In this document: positions 34,360-47,684 of the stretch, piece after piece
Layout: each line of letters opens with the position of its first letter
Numbering within the stretch: the first letter of the stretch is position 1
NCBI RefSeq assembly: GCF_040581485.1
Contig: NC_090129.1
Coordinates: forward strand, 730,501 to 794,500
DNA: 64,000 nucleotides
Origin: Linepithema humile
Taxonomy: Eukaryota > Arthropoda > Insecta > Hymenoptera > Formicidae
Reading direction: 5' to 3'
The notes under the pieces: model-generated
Told to the model about the DNA's origin: nothing
What the model saw: the letters and a program-made list of their open reading frames with translations, nothing else
The model's database searches: none
Position numbers and translations under genes: made by a program

Positions 34360-37092
34360 TATTCTCTCTCACAAAAGAGAGATACAGGAGGAAGACTTCA
34401 ATATCAACTATACTAATTGTTCACCTAAAAAATATTCAATCATTGTAAAAAAATAATTTATACATTGTAATCAAAAGATTCTGAAATAAAATTATCAACT
34501 GCAAAGGCGCTACAGAAGAATCGTGAATAAGAAAGGATTAAATCACGAAAGGAAGAATGAACAAAGAAAAGTGACATAAGCATAAGAGGAAGGGCATGAA
34601 TTCCTGGTAATCTCAAGATTACAGCGTGAAGTGCGATAATTTTATCAAAGTTTATTCAGCATCAAATATCACTGTTAGAGCACATGTTCAATTATAAGAC
34701 TTTATATAAGCAAGTAATGACGATATTAAATTTTTATTACAATAACAATTTAAAATAAAGTAAAATTCATAATAACCTGATAACAAGCTAAAAATTATTC
34801 GTATCTTTCTATTATTTCTTATGAAATAAACACTATCTGAGTGCAGACAATAAAAAAAGAAAAAAATATATTTCTAAATAATTTATATGGTGCATCTAGT
34901 CCAAGCTTCAATATTATATTATATCCATCATTTATGCATGCACGCTTTAATTGTAACCTTGCCAATTTTAGATTTACTTCGTTAATATGCCGAATATCCT
35001 ATACTTCCCCAATATCTAATACTTTCACCAATTTTACGCATTTCCACGCTTGAAAGAGACAAGATGAGAGATACATGTACCCAAACGCATCATGCAAATT
35101 GCAATCTTTTGTAAATACCGTACGTTGAAAGAAAAATATCAAATCGGCTCGACTCACGTTTGAACGGAACGAGAGTTGACAAGTATGAATTAACGACAGG
35201 TAAATAAACACGACTTTGTTGCGATAAGAAGTTCCCGTATTGCCATATGCCGTGTGTAATCAACGGTGAAAACTTGCGCGAACGTGATCGAGATTACGAC
35301 GACGCGTCGCGACAAGTTGCGCACGGTTATTCGTCTGATGATAAATCGGCCAGGATTTCAGCATTTACGGCGGTAATTATGTACGATCGGGCGTACGATT
35401 GTTATCGAGGTCATTAGGAAATGGGGGATATACGTACATATTACGTGCAGGAATGTACCTTCTCTCTATCTCTCTCGTACGCGCGCGCGCGGCGATATTT
35501 CGCTCGCGGTTGCCGCGTTGGAGGACGGGCTGAGCGATCGAATTCGTCGTATCTCAGCCACCGGCGCAATTCTTCAAAGTTGCTCATTCAACGTCGACGT
35601 ATCTCGGATGCGACCATCACTTGGGCCCTCTTCTCGCCTCCTGGTGCCCACTCACCTTCGACCGGCTTTCGTAAATTTCTCTTATCAGAAGAAGCACCGC
35701 GCGTTCGACCAACTACCTCTGAACTCGGTCCGGCCGTCGATGTCTCGCGAGGTAATCTTTTTTTTCTCTCGCTTTCTCTTCGTCCCGCGCGGCAACCTAT
35801 CCGATCGCCCAAGTGGGTCGCAGGCCGGGACTGCTCGCCAATCGTGTGTCCGCAATCCCCGGAAATGAGATGGCAATAAAAAAAAACCGCGCTGCGCCGC
35901 GCGAGCGCGAACGCGAGTCCGATTTGAAACGGCGTTCAAAAAACGCAACGCGTAATCGCCAAGTCAGCGCTAATTGAAAGAAAGTTTTCAAATGCAGTTT
36001 CGCATAATTCTCGAATGCTTAATACTGCTAGTAGCTTTTTTTTACACATATGCAAGCTCAATCAAATAAAATTTGTGAAAGTAACATTACAAACTTGTTT
36101 TGAAAAATTATTTGAGTGTTTATTCTATAATAGTATTTGTTGTATTCACTTTTCTCTTTTTTTAATGCAAACAATACTAATTTATCAACATTATACCTAA
36201 AAATTTCTAGCTTACAAGATAATAAGCAATAAAAACAACTATTTTATCAAGTTTATCTTATTGTTAATCGAATAGTTCATCTCTTTACAACTTACCTTGG
36301 AAACAATTTTTGATACAAGCGTTCCTAATATCAATTTTGTAAATAATGAACAAGTACGCATCATTTATTTAGAAAGTCATTTTATTGAGCAGCGACTCGA
36401 AGAAATGTTAACGCTAACTAGAAATCAGTCTAACTACCAACATAACTAATAAAAATTAATGTAAAATTAATGTATTGGCAAAACAAGTTGGATTTTGAAA
36501 TTTACGGCAACTTTACACTAGTACAGCAACAATGACCTACCTATACTTAACTCAACTACCTATACTTAAAATATAATCAAGATTGAAAGAATAAAAATCA
36601 CGGTACAAAATGCGATAAGGAGAATACTAGACTTAAAAACTAAAATGCATATAAACTTTTCTTTATCCCCGAAGAAGAGGATTATGTAAGGCTTCTTATG
36701 ATAAAGTTGCTCGAGGTGAGCTACGTAACTGTGTCCTTCTTCCATCTTCTGACGCGAACTGCAACAGATAGTGTTAGTAAGATCACGGATATTTCAGTTA
36801 ATTACGATTTGTTATTAAGGATGTCTTTCGCGAAGGAAATATCAATGAAAGGACAATAAAAAGTACATTCAACGAACACAGCGGTCGTGGAAAAGCTGCT
36901 AACAATTTCCTCGTGATTGTCGCATGCTATTTCCAAACTTGTATAATTCCTATACGCATCTTGAAACTCGATCGCTTTAACTAGTGTGTTCGATGAATGT
37001 TAATTGTCATGTACCTTTAAAGAAAAATTTATTTTCGTAAAAGGAGGATAAGCCCTTTTACATTTGAGTTTATTTTTATTCTTTTTTTTTTT
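34360..37092. other. TDRD7 promoter side and PABPC 3' UTR
   Basis: Between the TDRD7 start codon and the PABPC stop codon (both reverse strand). 34360-35260 is AT-rich; 35260-35960 is GC- and CpG-rich with a CT/GC-alternating tract near 35463-35495, probably the TDRD7 promoter or a non-coding first exon. Open frames there on both strands lack any domain. From about 36300 to 37092 is likely the PABPC 3' UTR. Confidence 0.45.
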
Positions 37093-40000
37093 TTACTCCT
37101 TTTTAGGAGCAACCGCTTGCTTGGCTTGATGGGCTTGCAGTACAGCCACAGCTTCCTCGACCTTGGCCTTCAGGGATTCGTTGTGCTCCAGCATGTGAAG
37201 CAGCTCGCTGTTGTCAATCTCCAACAACATGCCGGTAATCTTGCCGGTCAGTTGTGGATACATGCATTGTATGAGCGGGAACAATCGCTCGCCCAACATC
37301 TGCTTCTGTTCTTGCGGTGGCGCCGCAGCCAGCATCGATGCAGTGAGCGGTTCCTGACCCTGAATGTGTACTGCCTGCTGCACCGAAGGAGTTTGTGCAG
37401 GAAGTGCCATAGTTGCTTGTGGTGGATTGCGCATGTTCGCGGTGTACTTGTAATTTGACGGACGGCTCTGACCGGGCGAGACCCCGACAGCGGGCCCGGC
37501 CATGGAACGACTCTGCATATTGGCGCCACCAACCGCTTGTTGACCTGAAAGATTACAAAGTATCAGACAGAATGACAAAATCTTACTCGAGTAAATAAAA
37601 TAACAGTTAAACTGTGACTCGTTTAGTTGTAAACTATTATAAATATGTTACCGCAATATTCTTCATAATACAATAACGCACAAATCGGAGGCGACTGATG
37701 TAAAAAGCATTTGCATTTACATTATGTTATATTCGCACACTTTCAACATAACTGTTTGGACAATTTAGATAATTGACTTTCACAAAACTGTCCGTTAAAA
37801 TTGAGTTGAATAATTTCGGGTAAATCTCGAAAATTTTAATATGCACAAGCGTGTTGAAAGTCTTGAATATTTTGAAGTTCTTGGAGGTCAATAATTGTCA
37901 CGATATAATCCACATGTATTCTCCTCCCATCTGTATGTATACACATCTTTACACATACAGATGTCTGTTATTGTTAGTATACGAATCATTCGCCGTTTAC
38001 AATTTAATTTACATAAACGTTTACGATTTAAGCAAGTTCAAATTTCCTCCGGCAGCGATTAGATCCAATTTTCATGAACTCATACTTCCAACTAGGAATA
38101 TATTTACGAATGAGAATCCGTGGTGTAACACGTCACCAATCGAGATATTCAAAATTCGCTTTGTGAAAACGTCTGTATTAATAAATATATATTCATCTTA
38201 TTTTCGTTTTCATGAAAGTTTATCTCGCTACTTTCTTTTCATTCTTTCAACGTATTGGAATTTTTTAAATTACTATTTATTTTCTTTATGAATTTGTTCA
38301 CAAGATACACATATTAAAAATTGGCAATGCACTGGATGTCAAAATGATCACAGAGGTATGGAAGTATTGTAGGAAAAATCCAATGACAGAATCACAGATT
38401 TAGACTTTGTAATAAACGACTTGAAATTACTCATTAATAAAACATTTTATTATTAAAATAATATAAAAAAATATTTCTTTTTTCCTCTCTTGTAACATTT
38501 TAAAATTGCCTTCTATTTTATTGACAGATATAAATAGAAAGGTTTAGTCAATACATTAATATTTTATTTTTAAAGGAAAAAAAACATCTCGAAAATTGTT
38601 TTAGATGATTCAATATCTAAGAAAAAATTCTTTGGTCCTTCGTGTCTTTTGATACATTCAAGACTTTCACTTTCAGTTCTTTCGGTTTCGAAAATTCGAA
38701 GCAGTTTGAAATATCTCGAATCATTCTAAGACACATTTTGTACTTTGCTCAAGGCAATCTCCGATAAAACAAACAGTAATAATTGAATAGTTCAACCGTA
38801 AGCACAAATTGTACGCAGTGTATAAGTCGTATTTCTAAAACGCCTGTTTTTCCTACCTGTGATGGGCCTGGCGGACATGCTGTTACGCAAGGCACCAGCT
38901 TGTGCAGCAGGCGCGCGCGGCGCTGTTCTGAACGGTGCTTGCATCGAGGTGAATCCAGAACTACCAGTTTGCGCATTCGGCCGCACTTGATTCGGTTGCG
39001 CCGGCCAACGCGGAGTGGCGCGGATCTGCGCCATCTGAGCGGGTCCGTAGAATCGCTGCGGTTGTGGCAGCGTCGGCACGAAATAACTGCCGGCGTTACC
39101 GGGTTGGAATATCTGTCCCATCTGTTGCATGCGCACGTTCGCCATGCGCTGCATGTATTGCGAGGCGAGGTGTGCCTTGCGGTCCTCCTTGCGCTGCGCT
39201 AAGGCGACGTAGAGCGGCTTCGAGCCCACGATGCGTCCGTTCATCTCTGTGACCGCCTTAGTGGCCTCTTCCGGCTGCGAGAAGCACACGAAGCCGAAAC
39301 CCTTGCTACGTCCCTCTTCCATCATCACCTTGGCGGATGTAATCGTACCAAACGGCGTGAACTCCTTACGCAGGCGTTCGTCGTCAATAGTGTCATCCAG
39401 GTTCTTCACATAGAGATTGACACCCTGGTAGCGATTCAGACGCTCAATCTTCAGCTGTTCAAACTTCCGTTTGAGCTCCTGTTGGCGCTCGGCTTTCTTC
39501 TGAGCGCGTCCGACGTACATACACTTGCCCTCGGCAATTTCCTTGCCATTCAACTCGAGCACCGCCTGTTCAGCGGCGTCCGGGTCCTCAAACGCGACGA
39601 AACCGAAGCCGCGCGACTTACCGTCGTCTTTGCTCATCACTTTGTGGCTGGTGATGGTCCCGTACTTCTCAAACATATCTTTGAGCTTGTCATCCGTCAT
39701 GTCCTCACCGAAGTTCTTAACGTAAACATTCGTGAACAGTTTGGCCTTCTCGCCCAATTCCTTCTCGCGTTCCTTACGCGGAATGAATTTACCAACGTAC
39801 ACCTGCGCGTGCAAAAAGTAAATATTAGTTGGCTCAAAACAATCCGTCGATTGACTTTTATTAGACGATAAAAAGCAATTACTTTTACCTTCTTGCCGTT
39901 CAATAACATGCCGTTGACCTTGTCGATAGACTTGTTGGCAGCTTCCTCGGTTTCAAAATGGACAAATCCGTAACCCTTGGAGGCGCCTGACTCGTCCTGT

Positions 40001-41878
40001 GCAACTTTACAACTCAATATGTTGCCGAAAGCGGAGAAAGTATCGTACATTGCTTTATTGTCGATGTTTTTATCTAGATTCTTTATGAATACGTTTCCGA
40101 CGCCGGATTTGCGTAAAGACGGATCACGCTGGGACCACATAATTCGAATAGGCCGCCCCTTTATCATGTCGAAGTTCATCGTATCAAGGGCGCGTTCGGC
40201 TGAAACATAAACATACACAAATGTATTTCATGTAACGTATTCTTCCTGCAAAAGTAGCATGAGATCTCAATGCCGGATTATTCAAAGCGGATTCCTTATC
40301 ATTAAATAAATTCATCTGTGTATACATGTGCCTTGCAATTGTGCAAAGCTCAATAATAAATGCATCTGTAGAAGCTCGAGGCAAAACTTTTCGATTAAAT
40401 TAAATTTTGACCTTTTGTGTTATTACAAGTGATATCGAAGGAAATAACCACTTGTCTGATAAGAATTTAAGATACGCAACATTAATTCAATAATTAAAAA
40501 ATGTGAAGCAGCGATATCAAACTGATAATAAACGAAAAATGCTTAAACTTTGACCAAAGTGCATGAATTATTCATTATTATTTCAACGATTGATTTCCAA
40601 GTGATTGCGTTTGCAAAAAAAAGTCACGTTGCAAGGTTTACAGACAAGACGGAAACAAATTAATGCGAAGCAAAAATAAATCCGTGAAATTAAAATTTCC
40701 ACTTATTATTGCGTCTGCAAATTCTGTGGAAATAAATAAAAATAAAATATTAAAACGACGAAAAAATGAAAGCCTTATACTTCACGTGCAAGTTACAAAT
40801 TCTGGTTTTTTCCAGAATCTTCTTTCAAAATCCGTTTTTACCGTTCGTTAGATCTGCAGGTAGCAGACGAATACAAAATGCAGGTAGTCGACAATGGATG
40901 AAGGAGAAAATTCTGTCAATTAACTTTTACTTTTCACTATCTCGAGATGCCTGACCGACCGAAATACAAAGGCATTCCATACCGAATCTGCATCCCAAAC
41001 CATTTTTCCTTCCAAGAATTTCCTTCTTTCCGTTTTCTACCTGCTCATTGTATTACAAATAGCGATCCCAAGGTTAAACAAAGGCGCCTAACATAACGGC
41101 CATCTGTTTCCTTGAAATTCTATTTCTATGATCTTTTGCAGCTGCATAGCTGAAATTCTGAAGAGAAACGAAAATGTAAAATTACACAATTTAAATAAAA
41201 TTAATCGTAAAACACAGCATCATAATTTACGAGATTAATTTTTTGTGTCGCAAGCCACATTGGCTCGAAACATACACACGACCTATTCATGTAGCTATAT
41301 TTTTTCCAATGTTTTTTTTTCGTATTTTTCTCGCTCGCTCGCTCGCCGTTTGCATTTCAAGCATGCGAAGAAAGCGTAAATCAACGTTACGCGATCGAAA
41401 TTGCGAGGATTCGTCGTCCTTTCGAAAGATCTGAAATCGCGTGGCCGATGACGCATTTATTTCCCGAGATAAGGCGCAGTAAAAAAAGAAAAATACCTCC
41501 CCCCACCAGCGACGATTAAACCGTTAACTACCATTACGAAGCGCGAGACGATGTGAATCCAATATGGTGGACGCAATGAGCCACGCAGCGCAGCACGTGT
41601 GAGCGGCGTGCGAATTCGCCACGTTGCGTCATTCTCTGGATTGGGCAATGACACGGGGAAAAAACGGAAAAAAAAAATAACTCACCATCGGCCGGCTGCT
41701 GAAAGTTGACGTACGCATAGCCCAGGGAACGGCGGGTGATCATGTCGCGGCATACGCGTATCGACAGCACAGGTCCGGCCGACGAGAACTTCTCGAACAA
41801 CATCGCCTCGGTGATATCGGTGTGTAGATCGCCCACGTAGAGCGAGGCCATGGGATAATTGGGTGCGCCCGGATTCAT
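37093..41878 (-). CDS. pAbp: Cytoplasmic poly(A)-binding protein
   Basis: Binds mRNA poly(A) tails and eIF4G to control translation and stability. Reverse-strand exons: 41878-41686, 40199-39889, 39802-38857, 37544-37093; 633 aa, typical of PABPC1. It starts MNPGAPNYPMASLYVGDLH. Four RRMs lie near residues 11-89, 99-175, 190-268 and 293-370, with RNP motifs such as GYAYVNF, GYGFVHF, GFGFVAF and GFGFVCF. A Pro/Gln/Met-rich linker follows, and a C-terminal MLLE domain (about 545-622; LGERLFPLIQ, KITGMLLEIDN) that binds PAM2 peptides. Intron 1 is 1.49 kb and intron 3 is 1.31 kb. The leader has A-rich tracts (see 42175) that fit PABP autoregulation. Confidence 0.97.
37545..38856. other. PABPC intron 3
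   Basis: A 1.3 kb AT-rich intron inside the linker region, GTAGGA...TTTCAG on the reverse strand. A 146-codon forward frame at 37851-38291 is low-complexity and unsupported. Confidence 0.75.
40200..41685. other. PABPC intron 1
   Basis: A 1.49 kb intron separating RRM1 from the rest of the coding region, GTGAGTT...TTTCAG on the reverse strand. No gene or clear repeat seen. Confidence 0.75.
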
Positions 41879-43016
41879 GGTGGCGACGGAGTATCAAGGC
41901 TTCGTTATCGCACCAGAAATTAGGACAGGAATGCCAGACTACCCTTCGCTTTTCGCAAAAGGGACTCGCTTCTTCACCCCCTACTCCTCAGCCTTGGCTC
42001 ACAATATGGCTCGTCTTCGTACGACTTTGCACGAATGTGACTGTTGTCCGTTGATCTAGCTCGTTGTTGACGTGCTTGGGACACTTCTCCACTTTCTGCT
42101 ATTGCCGTGTGTATACAGCCTGTTTCCCGCGAACGACGATGCCGACGACGACGATGACGATTACACTTATTTCTCTTTTTTTTTATTTTATCTCACCACG
42201 CTGCGACGGTTTTCGCCTACGGTTTTGCGATTTTTTTGTATGCGTTTTTTCGGAGATTTTTTTACTTTTTTTGGGTTTTTCTAGGAGAGTTAGTTTCACG
42301 AATGGACGTAAGTTGTGTGGCCTATTTCGAGGAAAAAGGAAACACACACAACCACACGTGAACACAACTCTTGTTCTTGCTTCGGCAGAAGAGCGTCGCA
42401 GACTTCCTGCGTGCGTTTATATACTACCGACCGCGCCACCGCCATCGTTCCATTTCCGGCGAAATAGTCCCTGCTCTTAGCGTCATCTATGTTAGATATA
42501 GGAACATTTCATCAACCAAATCAGCACCAGTAAATCATTAAATTTGATTGGTGAGTACTTTAAAATGTACTAATCAGATTCAATCTCTCATTGAGCTCGG
42601 CACAGCGCTGCATTCTGCTGAACGCTGTCAAAGTCTGTCCTGATTGGTCGTATCGCTTCGCACTAGTATTTTTGCGCAAGCAAAGATTAATGCATCAAAA
42701 ATAGCGCGCGTGTACGAATATAATTTCACCGAATTCGATGTGTTTTAACCAATAGTTGGATATTATCACACAAATTTTAATTTTACTTAAATCTAACTCT
42801 TGCAATGTACTTACGATTAAATATTGATTATTGATATATTTCATAGGAGTATAATAAAATAAAAATATATTAAGCTAGACATCGAGCTCCTTCGATTTTC
42901 CCGGGCAGTACCTTCGCCGCAAATGACATTCCGCCATTTAACTTTAACGAGACTTTGCCGTGAGACGTAGGTGAACGGATTTCTTTGATCGTTGGTAAAA
43001 GCGTTCTATCCCGACG
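41879..43016. promoter_or_regulatory. Divergent promoter of PABPC and UQCRB
   Basis: The two start codons are 1.14 kb apart, head-to-head. The left part, to about 42470, is the PABPC leader, with an A-rich stretch when read on the transcribed strand. The right part, from about 42850, leads into UQCRB. No TATA box was evident for either. Confidence 0.5.
42175..42290 (-). promoter_or_regulatory. A-rich tracts in the PABPC leader (possible autoregulatory element)
   Basis: On the reverse (transcribed) strand this stretch contains repeated A6-A9 runs separated by a few bases, about 300-410 bases upstream of the PABPC ATG. Mammalian PABPC1 mRNA has an A-rich 5' UTR element bound by PABP that represses its own translation. 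The same role here is inferred; no intron boundary that removes the tracts was found. Confidence 0.45.
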
Positions 43017-44136
43017 ATGAGTAAAAAACCTGTGAACTTATTAATCAGTAAATACTCAATTTCGAAATCTACCTTCAGTAAAATTCGATGTGCTCTTGTT
43101 TCTTTACACGAGCGATATCGATGGTAAAATACAGATTCTTACATAACACATTTGTTCGTTTCAGACAGCAACTTCAGAAAGTGGTGCTACAATCTCTGCG
43201 GATTTAATCAGTATGGTAATAAGAAATAATATTCTGTGAACTCTTGTCACTTGCAACATCAATGTCAGTCATTGGACTAATGTGCCTAACCTAATCCTAC
43301 ATCACTGGATTGATGATACATTTAAAGACTGATTTTTAATCATTTGTTTTATTGAATTATTAAAAATTAATACTTGACGAATTTTAAATAGTATACACAA
43401 CAATATTTCAGCTATTTTTTAAGAATCTAGCATACATTGAATACATTGTCTAATTTGGAACAGCATAGTGAAGTCTTTTGCGTTGCTGTATTCTGAAACA
43501 TTGCTAATTGAATATACAATGATTTGTTACATATTGATTATGCTTTAGATATTGAGAATATTTGTATCTTTTAGGTGTTTCGTTAACTTTATGTATCAGT
43601 TGATCACAACGGGCTAAAAATTAACAGAATAGAATAACTACATCGAAAGTTTAGAAAAGAAGGAAACATTTTTAATATCTAGAAATAAATAAAAAATGTG
43701 TCATGTATATTTCCAATATAAAGAAATTAATACTAACAAGCATGATTATTTATACATATATTGCTTTGACATAACAGTTGACATGATTCTACTATAATTT
43801 TTTTGTTCAGGATTGATGAGAGATGATGTACTTTATGAGAGTGAAGATGTAAAAGAAGCATTAAGACGTCTTCCGCAAGAAATCAAAGATGAGCGTACCT
43901 TCCGCATAGTGAGGGCCATGCAGTTAGATTCAAATAAAAGAATCCTGCCTAAAGAGCAGTGGACTAAATTGGAAGATGTCAGTATGCGCGCATTAAATAT
44001 TGCTATATATCATTCAATTAATATGTCAATAATTTATTAAAGAAGAAATGTTTTGCAGGATGTGCTGTACCTTCAACCGTACATTTCGGAAGTTAGGAAA
44101 GAACGCGAAGAGAAGGAGAAGTGGGACGCATCCTAA
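43017..44136 (+). CDS. UQCRB: Cytochrome b-c1 complex subunit 7 (UQCRB)
   Basis: Small matrix-side subunit of respiratory complex III (the 14 kDa ubiquinone-binding protein). Exons: 43017-43020, 43165-43215, 43811-43977, 44059-44136; 99 aa, slightly shorter than the 111 aa mammalian form. Conserved strings in order are KWCYNLCGFNQYGLMRDD, VKEALRRLPQEI, RTFRIVRAMQL, LPKEQWTKLE, LYLQPYISEV and a charged tail ending KWDAS. The first coding exon is only ATGA before a GTAAAA donor; it has the right phase and upstream stops block any longer frame, but the N terminus is the least certain part. AATAAA at 44254. Head-to-head with PABPC. Confidence 0.88.
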
Positions 44137-46935
44137 AGTGTAACTTAGCCGAGTTATAGTAAATGTAAAATTTATTCCCTCTCTAATGCACACTTTTCAG
44201 TCGTAAATGAAGAGCTGGTCTGTACATATATATAAGAATATATAAATATGGTAAATAAAATACATTCGGTTACTTAAATGACTGCCTGAAACAGCGTTGA
44301 TTTTAACGTTTTGAGATAATGTCCTTTTGGTTCCATTGCGATATCCATCTTATTTCCTAAACAACCATCTCCAAATATAACGCTGATTCAATTTAATAAT
44401 AATTACAAAATAATTATTAGCTTACTGTGTGAAAAATAACAACTGAATTGGGGATGGAAAACAATCGGTAATGATAAAATATACAATACATACAGCATTC
44501 CTGGTCGCTTTTTCATCCATTTGCGATTCAGTTAGTATTCCTTACGTAAGCATCAATTATCAATCATTTAAGTGGACATGTGCAACGTGATAATTGAACA
44601 GTAATAATATTAATGGCGTAATGTGTTTTATCTATACGCTGCACGAATATATTTTATTGGAATAAGAGAAAACATAAAGCAAATAACGAAACAGAGTCGC
44701 ATGTTACGTAATGAAATTAATAATATATTTATTAATCGATACAGCGTGTGGAATTTTTTTTTTATAAAGATAGGACTTTCTTTAATTTTCGAATAGATTC
44801 ACAAATTGAACTTTAGAGTTGCAATTTTATTTTTTGCTTAATCTCAAGTACAAAAAATGGCGAAATTTTTTGAATGATATATGTTGAAGCATTTTATTGA
44901 ACAATTTAATTATCATATTTATGAGATTTGATAAAAGCTACAACGAGAGTATTTTATAGACAGCGAATCGCTGTCGATTTTTTCATCTATTATTTTTTAG
45001 AAAAACTCGGCAAAAGTCAAATTTTTGCAATAAAAGCCGTTATATTCTCTCGCATTTTCAACTTTAAGTATCTTTGTATCAATTCTAGAATCAATTTTTT
45101 AAAATTTATTTTTTAAATTGATAGCTTATTGCGAGGAAATTAATTTTATTCGATTTTTTTCTCAGTATTCCGGAAAGAACGCGTTCTGCAGACTGGATAT
45201 TCGTGGGAAAATGAAGGAACGGACAAAAAATAGAGCTTTAACGAGACTCGAATGGAATCACGCCAACGGGGATCGTCCATTGATCGTCATTGAGCCGCAT
45301 CATCCCTCGCGGCATACGTGCGGCACGCGTTTCGCGGGCAAATCGACGGATCAATATCTCACCCCCACGCGGACCCGAGCGGAGCGGCCACCGCCGCCGA
45401 GAGGAGCGAGCGGCCGCCAAAGTTTCAAGAACACGTCGAGGTGATTTCATGTCGTTCAGTGAACGGCTGCGGTGCGGTGTTGCTGGGTGATTCCACTGGT
45501 CGCTGGCGGTCCTTCTGAAAAAGAGCGAGCCGCGCAAGTGTGTGCCTCAACGTGCCAGCGAGTCCTCCGGAGTTCCTGCCGGATGATCCCTCGCCGCGTG
45601 ATCACCGACGTAATGCCAGCAACGTGCTGAAGGACACGACGCGCGTCGGCCAGCACGAAAAATGATTCGCAACGTGGTAATTGAGTCTCCTCGTCACTGC
45701 GACGGAATCCCAACCGCTTCCGTCGACCTTTGCCCTTTTCGTGGACCGGTTTGACCGGCCGGAGGGTTAAAAATTTGCCACCGCTTCGTCTCCGGCGCGA
45801 TCACACATTCGACCGTTCCGCGAGACGTGTACAAATCGAAGGGAAAGAAAAAAATTATTTGCGGCATTCGTCTTTTGCATCCGCCGAAAATCGACTCCGA
45901 ATTTCGTTCCGGCAAGCTCGTCATCGACAATGTGGTGCGGGGTTGGAAATTTTGCACGAGTTAAGTTCTTTCACCGTTTGATGAATTTCATCGAGCCTTT
46001 CCAATAGTGAAATACTTGGGCATATTACGGATATTGCAAGGGTGCTCTCGTAAATTTCGTGAATATTCAATGAGATCCGTGACAATGCGCTATCAGCTTT
46101 TCTATTGCTATGCAGTCCGAAGATCGAATTGCGGCGGATGACTCAGGGGTCGCGTTGAAATTTGCACGGGGTGAGACGGCTTCGATCGTTCTTGTCTTTC
46201 ACGCTGTTGCGAAACTCGTGTTCTCTCTTTCTCGGTGACATTTCGAAAATTCAGATCATTAGAGAAGAGTGCCGGAAGATTGGGGGATGACGTAAGAACA
46301 GGCTCGTCGGTATCGCGTGGAGGGGGAGGAAAAATTGGTTGATGTGTAACGATCGAATAATGTTCGCAAGTGCATGCAATACCGCATTTAACCGGCAGTC
46401 GTGTCGCGACTATATCTTAATTTGGTAAGAAAATGTCGCGAGAAAAAATGGCAGGGAAAATTCGCGGAAGTCAGTGCCGTGATCAAATCTAAATTTTTTT
46501 TATTTTTACATTACGATTTAATTGAGTTTTTTAATTAATCGAAATTCTTTTACTTGAGCAATTAAAATTCTTTTCTACCTTTAGCTTTTAACATGCAATA
46601 GTGACCTTTTACATTTCACATACATGTGGTTTTTTTTTAATCGTTTATATTTTAATCTATTACACACACATAGAGGAAACGTGTCAATTATAATACTTTA
46701 ATTAATGCATTTTTTCATTAATTGACTAAATAGTTTATTTTTTCTATTTTTTGACAAATTAATTTTAACTAAAAAAAATGATAAATTTTTGTTTTATTAT
46801 CAAAAGCAGCAAATTATACGATTTATGTTTCAAACCTGGTGAAAAAGTAATGTGACACCTGCATTGTAAAAATTGTAACATTAAGAAAAATTATGTATTA
46901 CTATCAATTCTGAACGAAATCTTATTGGTTTGCAG

Positions 46936-47097
46936 ATGCGGAAAATGCAGCGACCGGCGTGTTTCCACTCGAGGAAAGCGCTGACAGAAGAACCTAGAGA
47001 GAACTCGAATATCGCGCGTCGCAATTTCTTCAAAAAGCATGGCGATTGTAACGAGGGTAGTCAGTCAGTAACCATACCCCTCGTACGAGCACATTAA
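46936..47097 (+). other. Possible upstream ORF in the SLC20 leader
   Basis: ATG directly follows a good acceptor (TTTGCAG) and opens 53 codons ending at TAA, some 590 bases upstream of the transporter start. The peptide is basic and unrecognised. It may be a uORF if this exon belongs to the transporter mRNA. Confidence 0.3.
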
Positions 47098-47418
47098 CGA
47101 CACGCGACGATTGTGCATTATACAAACGTGCGACGGAAGCATCACGATGTTAAATAAGTCAGGTGCTGCGCCAAAACACTACCTCTGCTACATGTACAAA
47201 ACTATTGAAGAATTGATCGTATTAGGGCTACAATGAAAATATAGATACATTATTATATTATAAAAGAATATATATATATACATCATCCAAGTGTATATAG
47301 AAAAAGATATATTCTGATGGATAAGCGTTTACACACAGTATTGATATAACGTTCCGTATGAGAAAAGGCTCTTCCTTGTGCTACGAGGTTTTCTTAATTG
47401 TTGTATAAGAGAGATTTT

Positions 47419-47490
47419 GAGAGAGAGAGAGAGAGAGAGCGAGCGAGAGAGAGAGAGAGAGTGAGAGAGAGAGAGAGAGAGAGAGAAAAA
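47419..47490. repeat. (GA)n microsatellite
   Basis: About 70 bases of GA repeats with GAGC and GTGA interruptions, running into AAAAAAAAG. It lies in the SLC20 5' region, 200 bases before the start codon. Confidence 0.9.
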
Positions 47491-47684
47491 AAAGAGATAG
47501 AAAAGGAGAGAGAAAATAAGGGTGATTTTATTTGGAGAGACAGAAAGAAAGGACAATGATTATGCATCCCAGTTTCCTGAAAAATACGCACGGTTAGTGG
47601 AAAGTAAAGTGCATAGATATCCACGCATCAAACACTCACTGAGAGCTCAAGCAGATTAGTTTTAAGTTAAAAAAGTGATAAACG

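Larger units (their letters stand above)
44137..47684. other. UQCRB 3' flank and the SLC20 promoter/5' UTR region
   Basis: 3.5 kb. The first 120 bases are the UQCRB 3' UTR. 45250-45960 is CpG-rich with overlapping GC-driven open frames, and is the best candidate for the transporter promoter and first exon. A probable non-coding exon starts at 46936 after TTGGTTTGCAG and contains an upstream ORF (see below). A long (GA)n tract lies at 47419-47490. The rest is AT-rich with nothing seen. Confidence 0.45.

Noticed and set aside
35421..35879. 152-codon forward frame upstream of TDRD7
   Set aside because: CpG-rich, Arg/Ser-biased, with equal open frames on the other strand; more likely promoter or leader.
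45118..45981. Several open frames in both directions before the phosphate transporter
   Set aside because: Compositional artefact of a CpG-rich region; no start context, splice support or recognisable domain.
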